A stretch of 64,000 bases of DNA from Narthecium ossifragum (Eukaryota > Streptophyta > Magnoliopsida > Dioscoreales > Nartheciaceae), in assembly GCA_963920575.1 (NCBI GenBank), contig OY986966.1, positions 25,387,717-25,451,716 on the forward strand, given 5' to 3'. The translations under genes were made by a program, and so were the position numbers. Below the pieces are notes generated by a model. It saw nothing but the letters and a program-made list of their open reading frames with translations. It did no database searches and was not told where the DNA came from. Within the stretch, counting starts at the first letter, position 1; each line of letters begins with the position of its first letter. Below, piece by piece: positions 45,830-55,700 of the stretch.

Positions 45830-46567
45830 TCAAAAGAAAGGAGGAATCCACATTGGATCATGGTGATCAACATAGGGATGCATCATCATCATCGCTTCTC
45901 CTGGACAAATAACCATACTACTATGATCATTAAAACTAGGGTTCATCATGTTCACCATCCAATCCTGCCTCTGGATCTCTAGCAATTCCACATCCAAAGC
46001 TGCATGGCTCCCCTTCGCCGCCGGAAACACCGCCAAACGACTCTGCGCCGCGAGCCCTCTCTGATCCCCGGTTCTCTCCACCACTTGCAAAGACATCCCT
46101 TTTATGAGCTCAATCCTCTCCTCCGCCGCCTTCGCCTTCATCTCCACCGCCCATGCAAGGCACGTAACCTCCTCCATGCTCATGCCATGCATGCTCTTTC
46201 CAGCCAACGCCCGGTTTAGGGTTAGCGTCGCCTCCATCTCCTGGTTCTCCTTCTCCTGCTTATGGAGCTGCTCCTGTAGCTTTGTTACCATGTTATGGAG
46301 GAGCCCTTCTTGGTTCATCATCTTCTTGCTCTTCTCCATCTCCGGCATGTTCTTGAACTTTATGACGGCGTCCGCGGCTTCCGACGGCGATGGCCAGACC
46401 TCCGACATGAGATCCTGCGGCCCGTAGACGATGGCGCACGCTGTGACGTCGCACAAGATGCTCAGCTCGCTCACCTTCTTCATGAGCCCCTTCTTTCTCT
46501 TCTTGAAGGTGGCTTTCCTGGCCGAGTCGTTGGCTATCCATGCAAGGTTCACCTTCTTCCTTGCCAT
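45830..46567 (-). CDS. Type I (M-gamma) MADS-box transcription factor, AGL80-like
   Basis: Intronless, 245 residues, as usual for type I MADS genes. Residues 1-60 form the MADS domain: MARKKVNLAWIANDSARKAT, then FKKRKKGLMKKVSELSILCD. The KVNLAWI and NDSARK variants are typical of the M-gamma group containing AGL80 and PHERES. There is no K-box. Residues 75-110 are a predicted coiled coil (MVTKLQEQLHKQEKENQEME). The C-terminus is Met/His-rich and ends MWIPPFF. M-gamma proteins act in the central cell and endosperm, usually as heterodimers with M-alpha proteins. A TATATAAATA box lies about 40 bases upstream of the ATG. Confidence 0.88.
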   Translation of the reverse strand: MARKKVNLAWIANDSARKATFKKRKKGLMKKVSELSILCDVTACAIVYGPQDLMSEVWPSPSEAADAVIKFKNMPEMEKSKKMMNQEGLLHNMVTKLQEQLHKQEKENQEMEATLTLNRALAGKSMHGMSMEEVTCLAWAVEMKAKAAEERIELIKGMSLQVVERTGDQRGLAAQSRLAVFPAAKGSHAALDVELLEIQRQDWMVNMMNPSFNDHSSMVICPGEAMMMMHPYVDHHDPMWIPPFF

Positions 46568-46604
46568 AGTTTAGACTAGTAGTTGCTTTTCCTTTTTTTT
46601 ATGA

Positions 46605-46617
46605 GTATTTATATATG
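46605..46617 (-). promoter_or_regulatory. TATA box of the MADS gene
   Basis: On the minus strand CATATATAAATAC lies 38-50 bases before the start codon at 46567, implying a very short 5' UTR if used. Confidence 0.4.
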
Positions 46618-46981
46618 GAGGTGGAAGTGATCCTGGGATGTGATCAAGGATCTTGGATTGGATGGATTTGATCAATTTGTGACTGGGTGAATCTGAATTA
46701 ATTTGGTAAGAAATGTTTGAGTGGGTGAATCTGAATTATTTTGGTAAGAAATCTTTGAGGGATTAAATTTCGATTGAAGAGTAATTAAAACACAAGATGC
46801 TCCAGGATCATAGGGAATCAGTTGACAGCTAAAAGTCGAAGACACGTGATCTCCAAGATTGATTTATTTAAGAGATCGGAACCAATTTGTGAAACATGCA
46901 GAACGAAATTGACGCATTTAATTATTACATAATCCATTTTATTAAGTATGATATACATTACTGTTGAAATTTTGTTGTACA

Positions 46982-47053
46982 GGGTCCATAGCTCAGTGGT
47001 AGAGCAATTGACTGCAGATCAATAGGTCACCGGTTCGAACCCGGTTGGGCCCT
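46982..47053 (+). tRNA. tRNA-Cys (GCA)
   Basis: 72 bases. The acceptor stem GGGTCCA pairs with TGGGCCC (one G-U), and T is the discriminator. The A box (TAGCTCAGTGG) and B box (GGTTCGAACCC) are intact. The anticodon loop is CTGCAGA, anticodon GCA. A T-run follows within 20 bases as an RNA polymerase III terminator. It matches the plant nuclear tRNA-Cys layout and has no intron. Confidence 0.93.
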
Positions 47054-47322
47054 TTAAATGTGTATTTTTTTTAAAATTAAATTAAATTTTTTATTTTATG
47101 AGTTAAAATACTTAGTATTAGTTCGATTTGTTATTTTTTTAGAGAGTTAAGATATATAGTATTAATTTGGTTTGTAAAATGAATTTAACAGTAAGGGGCT
47201 TTTTGAAAAGAAAACCAATAGAAAAGAGAACAAATTGCAAAACCAATAAGATAGAAGGTTTTCAGAGTACAGCTATAAACTAGGGGGTTATTTGCAAAAA
47301 AAGCCTTAAATGTAATTGCTAA

Positions 47323-47526
47323 TTTATGCTGCACTACAGTCTAGAGATAAACCGAAGCAAAACTCAAACAAGCTTCTTTAGAAAAAGATTGACTTGTAAC
47401 ATCACGATCAAATTGTTGACTCAAATTATGCTGCACTACAGTCTAGAGATAAACCGAAGCAAAACTCAAACAAGCTTCTTTAGAAAAAGATTGACTTGTA
47501 ACATCACGATCAAATTGTTGACTCAA
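47323..47526. repeat. 102-bp perfect tandem duplication
   Basis: Two identical 102-bp copies follow each other (47323-47424, 47425-47526). Because 102 is divisible by three, they create a duplicated 34-codon open frame, which I regard as accidental. Confidence 0.9.
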
Positions 47527-47654
47527 AGCTGATTACATACCAAAGTTTCACAATTCAAAGCAAGTAAAAAGAAGAAAAAACTAGATTATGTCCTAAAAAT
47601 TCTCTCTAAGCTTAAATAACCGCCTGAAGACGGGAAGAAATCCAACTATGACGA

Positions 47655-47950
47655 CTGTCATCGAAATGCGGCAATGTACACCTCAGGATGGCGGTGATGC
47701 CCGTCTCCCTCAGAGGAGTCATGGAAGACAAGACATATGCCTCGCTGCCTGCTTTCTTCATTGATTCAACCAATCCGACCTACTTCCGCCTCTCACCTTC
47801 ATTTGAACTCCTGAATATGGTCTTGGTGATCGGTGATCAGCAACTTGATCGCCTGGAGATCGTGGGCAGCCTGAACATGCGTTGTGCTGTAGCAAACCCT
47901 CGCCGGATCTTCACCAAGATGCTGAAGAAAACCTTCTGCAGATGAGCCTC
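47655..47950 (-). pseudogene. Pelota (Dom34) C-terminal domain fragment
   Basis: On the minus strand the first block reads FLQHLGEDPARVCYSTTHVQ then AAHDLQAIKLLITD, matching the pelota central/C-terminal motif with a PARACYG..HV..AHE....LLITD pattern. After a frame change, a second block reads FRSSNEGERRK, stop, VGLVESMKKAGSEAYVLSSM, then TGITAILRCTLPHFDD, matching the pelota ending (LTGIAAILRFPLPDLDD). Pelota rescues stalled ribosomes in no-go decay. One frameshift and one in-frame TAG make this a pseudogene fragment. No N-terminal domain was recognised upstream. Confidence 0.65.
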
Positions 47951-48584
47951 CTACAAGTTGAAGAGATTTTTATAGATGAAGCTAGACGGAAACTGTTGAG
48001 CTATAGAGTAAGTTATATGCATACCTCTGACGAGAAAGCACTTGTGCATGAGAGCCGAAAGTGAATGCTCCGGCAAAGAACACTTTCTCAGGTGGGTTTC
48101 CGCTGAGGAAGAAGGTGGACAGCGGTTGCTTGTTGGGGGTACTCTGTAGGCTTTACTGGGCTTTTGAGTAGGACTGACCTGGTCAGTTATCATCCTTGTC
48201 GGAATAGAATTACCAGAATATCCGCCATTGCATTTTAAATCAACGGCGGAGATCAGTCATTATCTCTGTGTTCTATTTTGTATATTCTATATTTCCTCAT
48301 AAAATAAGTTTTGAGTTAATACCTTTGAAATGATCTTCACCTATTAAAAAAGGAAGATAAAGAACAAACTCTAGACATATCACCTTATTATATGCTGCCA
48401 TAAGTGCAAGTTAATACCTTTGAAATGATCTTCAACTATTAAAAAAGGAAGATAAATAACAAACTCTAGACATATCACCTTATCATATGCTTGCATAAGT
48501 GCAAGTTAATACCTTTGAAATGATCTTCAACTATTAAAAAAGGAAGATAAAGAACAAACTCTAGACAGCAGTTCCCTTTGCTGC

Positions 48585-50853
48585 TCAAAGATCATCATCA
48601 GTTGCCAGCCTAAACCTGAGAATTTTATGAAGGCTTGTGATAGGCTTGATTTGCTTTGATGCCGTTTGATTAGGATCAATCACGCGTGTATCTTTTATCA
48701 AATTAGTTTCGGATGGCCCTGTCCCAGGGGACATCTCCACTGGCGCCCCATCTGCAAACACCACAAGCAACCTTAATTCCAAGTGTAGTAAATATTTTGG
48801 AAGAAGACGAGTTCCCATAGATCATTGACAATTTGGCATAAAAAAGTCTAATAAATTGACACAACAAGCTCAAGTCTTATGGTTTCATTGGATAATGCGC
48901 ATTGAGGAACAAAGCATGGATTTCCGTGCCAGTCTGGCACTGTGCTTGCCAGTACCGTGCCAGGGGTTAGCGGCATCGAACCCCACCCCCCACCCCCCAC
49001 CCCGTATCGTGCAAGAAGTAGGAGTAGAAGGAGGAGGAGGAGGAAGAAAAACAAGAATGGCACGGGGGCGTGCCGGTCAGGCCCGTACCGTGCCGGTCAG
49101 GCACGTACCGTGCCAGCAGGCTACCGGCACGGCGCGTGCCACCAGGACGACAATCCATGGAACAAAGTAAATCTTAATATACTATCTACTCAAACTGAAA
49201 AGATGCATGATTCTTGAATTTTGACAATGGAACTCGAAGGTGCTTGTGGAAGCAAATCTGAATATCTAAGCTATCAAAGTATCAATTGATTAGTAATGGA
49301 ATTTAAAGTATGCACATGTTTTCAAAGATGCAAAATTACCAGTTTCAGAGAAGACATAGCATGTCCCAACTGTTTCTTGGTACTCCCCTATCTGTTACAA
49401 CAAAAGAAGAAAAAAACACAAACATTTTCAACTGAAAAAGAGGAAAGTCATGGACAAGGCTTCTACCTTCTAAATAATCATACTCTTGGTACCAAAAGAA
49501 TGATCACTACAAATTGAAAGTCTGAAGAGTTGAATACTCTAATACAGGAGCCTACTAGCTTAATGGAAGATCTAATATTGATTATGTAACTTATGTTACT
49601 TATGTATGTACTAGCAAATAAAATTTGTGCATCAAAAACTGTAAAATATCAGCTCATGACGAATTGGAAGCATTTATATCTTCAAATGTATCTAAATGCA
49701 TTAAGATGCGTTTCGGGTAGACTGTGGCTAAGATTTACAGGCTGCTTTTCCATGGATTAGAACTCAGGGAAGATGAGAGGATTAGCAAAATGCAGATGAA
49801 TCAATATTTAATGCACTTCTGCTACATGTCTGATCCATACTAATGCCATTTATAGTTGCCTAAGTTACATCCAACATACTCTCGAAAGATGATGCACTTA
49901 AGGTAAGAAAGGTTTCATTTAAATGTCAATATATGCATAAGAAAGCTTCATTTAACTGTCAATATATGCAGCAGTTGGCCTCTCATGTTAGAAACTTTGC
50001 AAATGCATGCAATACATCAGTGAAGACGTTTATCCAAAAAAATCAAAATTTTGAGTGTATGTTACAAATTCAAGCTAGAACCTACTCATTATACATGTAG
50101 GTTTTCAAAGTCGTATTACTTACTAGCTTCAGATGATCACCAATGGTCAACATGGGATTGAGTGTGTCCAAACCCTACATCAATGAAACAAAAGTCCATA
50201 GCTAACACACTTGTACATAAAAAGATATTATTGAATATTACAGCAGAGAAACCTATAAAGGCGAAGTGTTTCAACTCACAAGTACAGACGTGCAAAAGAG
50301 TAGAAAGATGCACTTTAAAATCTTATGGCCTCAAAAAAACAATATGAAGTATCACATAGCAAATGCAACAAACAAATCAACGGCTCTGTGTCAGTATGAT
50401 GATAATATGTAGGAGCACAAGTAATCATAGAAAGCACTTGGAAAATTACATTACATATGTAGTAGGCCAGTCATACACACATAGTTATCTCTAGGACAAG
50501 CAAAGTGGAACCACCCAATCATCAAAAGCAGAAAACAAACAAACTTGTGCATTTTGCAAGATTTCCAAGCAGAGGAGGATCCATGTGTTTTTAAGTCACT
50601 TGATCGGATAACCCAGTATTATGGAGAAGAAGTAATTGTACCTAATTTAGTAACATTCTGATGATAGTTTGAACAAGTTTAAAGGAGAATTTCATTAAGA
50701 ATCAAAGACATTTGTCGGGATACTTACTGACAGGACATAAGGAGCATTGGCCGGAAGATCTGCTTGCACACAAACATTGTCCAAGTCGAGCAAGACGTAC
50801 TCTTCTTCGTCCTTAACTTGTTTGTCCAGCTTATTCTGGTTAGCCTCCTCCAT
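48585..50853 (-). CDS. General transcription factor IIIC subunit 6-like (tau55-related)
   Basis: Four exons on the minus strand: 50728-50853, 50124-50174, 49340-49391 and 48585-48751, total 396 bases, 131 residues, all GT-AG. The protein runs MEEANQNKLDKQVKDEEEYV, then LLDLDNVCVQADLPANAPYV, GLDTLNPMLTIGDHLKL, and IGEYQETVGTCYVFSETG. This is the TFIIIC_sub6 domain (LLDLD, GLDTLNP, GEY.E..GTC..F). The C-terminus is basic and acidic, ending FRLATDDDL. TFIIIC recognises A and B boxes for tRNA and 5S gene transcription by RNA polymerase III. Exons join in frame without adjustment. Intron 3 contains a GC-rich element around 48926-49160. Confidence 0.82.
48926..49160. repeat. GC-rich inverted-repeat element in TFIIIC6 intron 3
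   Basis: Repeats of CGTACCGTGCCGG-type words on both sides of a CACCCCCC run and an AGG-repeat. The outer ends CATGGATT (about 48917) and AATCCATG (about 49151) are mutually inverted. It is probably a MITE or tandem GC-rich satellite; family not identified. Confidence 0.4.
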
Positions 50854-52463
50854 TAGCTACAGTGACAAATTTAAACACGATCAGCTTTAATTTCCACGAA
50901 ACCTATGTTACGAGCCTCGCAGTTGCTTGCTGTTGATCACGATCGGATGGATGCGATGTCTTGTGGCTGTTGTCTTGGAGGAGAAGGAGTGGAAGCTTAG
51001 CGAGGCTCGGTAAAGAGGATAGCAATGAGAGGGCGAGAAGAAGAGAGGGGGGGTTGAGAATGAGGGGCGAGGCTTGAGGCAGCGTGGCGATCGGAGGTGG
51101 CTGCGGGAGAGTTCGAGGAAGGAGGGTAAGAGAGAGAGAGAGACAGAGAGAGGCGGGCGGCGGAGAAATAGGATTCCGGCGATGAGGAAGCTGGCAGCCA
51201 GCGATGGTGAGGAAAGAGAGATCGGGGAGAGAGAGAGAGATCTTGGAGAAGAGGAGGAGGCGGTGCTCGTGCGGGAAGGAGTCCGGCGCCGACGTGGTCG
51301 GAGAATGGAGAGAAGGTCGCCGTAGTTGGCAGCGATCGCCGGCGCCGGTGAGGAGGACGGAGGCTGGGTCGCGATCGGGTTTGGGGCAGGGTCGGGCGGT
51401 TGGGGTTGGAAGAGAAGAGAACGAGTGGGGCCAAAGTGAACGGTGGAGATTTATGACAATAGTGTTGATGGAAGGCAGGGATTCGAAGGGTTTAAAAGAA
51501 GGCTAATAAGTAGTGGAGGTTGGGAATTGAGTAGAGATGGAGATGGAGATGGAGATGGAAGGCTGGGATCTGTCCAGGAAAGAGAGGTAATGATGGAGGG
51601 TTGGGATCTGTCCAAGGGCTGGGATTAATAATTGTTTTTCCTAAATAATTATAATACAGTATGCTAATTTATTTGAGGAAAAATAAATCTTGTTCATAAA
51701 GAAAGTTGGAGTTGACCTGTACATAAGCCCCGTTTCACCAAACAAGAAATAATTAAGCCTAAAAATAATTAATGAAAATGTTCTTAAATAAAGAATCCAC
51801 TCAGCTTGTTATTATCACTGGCTTGTATCATTTTAGTTTAGATCAAAATTGTATAGCAGATGGGATAACACGTGGTGCCGTCGAGCTCAAGGGTCTCTTT
51901 ATTGGGCCTTGACGGATGGCATTACGTCGATAGACAGGTTCTTGTAGTTCATGTTAGCCAATAGGCTCATCTAATTAAATAAAAAATCATTTTAGTTTCA
52001 GTGTAGATATAAATTAAGAACCGGTGTCTCCAAGACAATTATCATCCTTTTTCTAATTAATTGAATCTTTAATCTCGCAAAAAAAGGATCCCCACAACGG
52101 GGCCCTATAATTATTAATGTAAGTGGACCATTTTGATATATATATAGGAAGAATCTCATTGCCTATTTAATTATGCTAATAATAGATGGCAATAATATAG
52201 CAATTTCACGAGTTCCACAGTAGAACACCATGACCTGAGATCTCTCCTAGCTTTCAAGACATAATGTGTTGCTCCAGTGATCATATCAATAAGCGCTTTG
52301 CATCGTTTTGGATGACAATAGAAAGATGAAAAGCTCTTTACAAACAGTTTGTCAGATGGTACCAGCTGCTTAATTGATCATAAGCATGAGAGACGATAGT
52401 CTGATTACAAAAAAGAAAGAAAGAAGATAGATATACTTGCTTAATTCTAGCAGCCTTCAATTA
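50854..52463. other. Interval between TFIIIC6 and AHP genes, no gene recognised
   Basis: From 50854 to about 51450, a GA/GC-rich stretch on the plus strand (CT-rich on the minus strand), fitting the 5' UTR and promoter of the minus-strand TFIIIC6 gene. The rest is A/T-rich. A triplicated GGAGAT run lies near 51539-51559. Arg/Glu-rich frames here are low-complexity and not credible. Confidence 0.45.
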
Positions 52464-52674
52464 CTATTCTTTTTTTGCCTTATTCGCCACCTCCACTTCC
52501 TCCTCCCGCTTGACTGTGTCATACTCCACGATTTGCTTCTCCAACTGGAACAAAAGATAGACATGGTAGGTATGTATGTACACGAGGGATCAGAACATCA
52601 GAATTAATGGTGATCAGCTAGCTAGCTAGCTATATATATATATCTATATATAGAATCATCTATCAGAACAAGCT

Positions 52675-52726
<52 letters not shown>

Positions 52727-55700
52727 CATCGCGTGGCGTATTTACATCCATCAGATCCTCGAGCTTAGGACGCAGAGTGCCGAGCTCATGCTTGACGACT
52801 TCTACAGTCATTTCACAGCTGCGTCAAAGAGAAGAAAAATGATGCATTAGTATTATTAGCTCAATTAGGGCCGCTAAATTAAGAAACAAATACTTAGTTC
52901 TCTTTTTAATTAGTTCTCTGTTACTGATTGATATATATACAAGTATTTAGGAACAAAAACTTACATACCCTTCCTTGTCGTTAGCCTCACAAAAATGGCG
53001 AAGTTGGATGGTGGCCAGATGAACAAAGTGAGCACCCACACTGTATATAACACACATACATACATAAATATATATAGTCCCATCAAGAGAAATAAAAAAG
53101 AAGAAACGTATAAATATATAACCGTGAAAATAAATAGCTAAATGCTGTTTAAATGCATGATATATATGAACTCACTTATAAGAGAGCGATCAATTATTAA
53201 TGAAGATATAAGGATGTCAAGAAGCTCATATGTTTAGGGTTTAGGGTTTAGGGTTTAGGGTTTAGCTATCGGAAGGAGATGGAAGCAGAGGTTAGTGACC
53301 ATTATGCCAGGGTTGGTGTTGGAGGTACGAAGTCCCCAGGGGGCTCTCGCCCTCCGGATGGGCGCGGGGGGCTGCCTGCTCGCTCCTATGCCGCAGCTGC
53401 TGCAAGCACGCGACAGAAAACGGTGATTGTTACACCGGAGCAGAGAGCGAAGATTGGTTCATTATATGCAGATGAGGTTGTGCTAGAGGATGAGTTGCTT
53501 GACCGTTGTTGCAGAAAATGGCAGCACTCACTCTATGGAAGGTTCATGGGAGGGCGTATTCCTCTGCTGGTATTGAGACATAAGCTCTCGCAACTATGGG
53601 GAACGATGGAGAAGTTTCAGGTGGTTGATTTACGAGATGGAGTTTTTGTTTTCAGATTTGAGAATGAGTTGGATATGCATTATGTGCTCACCAAGGGTCC
53701 TTGGGCGGTTAATGGACATATGCTTTCTTTGCTTAGATGGAGGGAAGGGTGGACTCCTGATGTTTCCAGTTTCAAGACAATGCCTGTCTATGTTAGAATC
53801 CCTGAGCTTGATATTGAGCTATATGATGAGGAAGTTATCCTGCAGGTTGTGGCGTCAATTGGCATGCCCTTAGAAGTTGACGTTCCTACAGTGGAGGCGG
53901 CCAGAGGGAGGTATGCAAGAGCTTGTGTTGAGCTTCATCTTGACCAACCGGTCAAGATGAAGGTGCCTGTAAGGAAGAGAGGTGTCCTTCACCACGTCTC
54001 CTTTGTGTACGAGAACATAACAATCTGCCCAAGGTGTGCTCATATTGGACATATGGTTGATCGGTGCCCTGTGCCTAAGCCAATCCAAAAGGGGAAGGAA
54101 GTAGAGATGGAGGACTGCTCTGTTGGTGGACTAGATCAAGAAAATGTAGGTACGCATACCTCTGCGAGGGGCTCTTCTCAGAATCATATGCCAGTGGAGA
54201 AGATGAACCCGGTTTCATCGGAGGATGTCACCGTCGGATCGGAGACGGAGGGCTGGCAAATCGTCCGGCGTACGAAACCTCGGTTCATGCACCTCAGAAA
54301 TCGTGCACTGCGCGTGAGGTTACCGAGGAATGATGTGGATCGGCGGATGGATGTCAATCAACCACGTAGCTCAACCAATGGGGGAGATCGCCGGCCGTGC
54401 ACTCAAGTATGGCACGAGGTCGTCGGCTTGGGTAAGGGGCGGCGGCAGGCATTGCAGCGGACTGGCAAGGATTTGATCGTTGGCAGAGTAGGAGGCGAAG
54501 GGGTAGGTGAAGGCGCAGGAACCCAGGGGCAACGTGGCAAGCTACCATCGATGGAGCCTGCATCTTGTGCCTCACAGCTTGGCTTGTATAGTCGGTTGGA
54601 GTCAAATAGGCAGGGCCATATTGCTATAGGCTCTAATGGGCTTGGTGCTAATAATGGGCCTCGAAACTCAAAGCCTACCTTGAGGAAACCAGGCCCGAAA
54701 GTCATGGATTCATATGTCCAGCCTATATTCGTAGCTGATAGCCTGCTTCCCTTTGTTAAAACTAAGGCTCTTAGCGAAGAAGACCTTGATGGTTTTCATG
54801 CAATAGCTGTTGCCAAGATGAATGCTGCCTTACAAGCTGATACTCCAGTTTATGATCCCTCGCGGTATGTGACCATGGAGGAAGGAGAAGAAGTAGAAAG
54901 CTATGATGGTGATGCAGAGATGGCTTTGGTGGTGGCAAGGTGCTCTGATGGGGCAGCTTTGGTTGAGAAAAAGAAGAAGAGAAGATACGTCTATTCTCCG
55001 GGCGAGCAACCGACCTCCTGTCCAGTTGATCAATGAATTACATCTGCTGAAATACTAGGGGTGCAGGGGCAGATAGAGTGGTTGCGGCTTGCCCGTTGGT
55101 CTAGGGAGTCTAGTTCTCTTTTCGTCTGGTCACTGGAGGGTGCTCCTGACCCTCCTTTATGGGACTGATGTAAGTGGAGTTTTTCCCTTAATCTAGCCTA
55201 ACGGCTCAATTCATCAAAAAAAAAGAAAAAAAAAAGAAGCTCATATGTGCAAAAGAAGTTTCTAAAAACTAACATTCAAATCTGAACTTTAGATCATAGC
55301 AAATTACTAAATTTATGATTGACAAACAATTCGGCCAACATGAGTTAGTTAAGGATTGGTAATAACCACTTATAATTAAGAAAAATAATGGCTAAACTAA
55401 AGGAGCCAACAACTAGTGATCTTTTCCTCCTGTTACTAATAAGTATTCAGTGATAGTAAAGTCTCTCCCCTTTTCAGAAATCTCGCAGAAAGTATGTCTG
55501 AGAAATGCTTAAATTGGTAGAAAATTGGATTACAGAGATACATGTTGGTGTTTTTAATATATATGTCCCAAATAAGATCGTACAGTATATACTAGGTGGA
55601 CCTCGTGTCATCTGTCACGGCTAGCCACTCACCCCTTCTCTCTCTCTCTGTCCTCTCTCCCGCTCTCCCTCTCTCTTTCTAATAACCAATCTTATATCAC

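Noticed and set aside
47326..47532. 68-residue duplicated ORF
   Set aside because: An accident of a 102-bp tandem duplication; not similar to any protein I know.
50997..51506. Arg/Glu- and Pro/Ser-rich frames upstream of TFIIIC6
   Set aside because: Purine/pyrimidine-skewed promoter and 5' UTR DNA produces them in several frames; no domain.
53233..53265. True chromosome end or interstitial telomere
   Set aside because: Only four units, located inside a LINE insertion bounded by target duplications.
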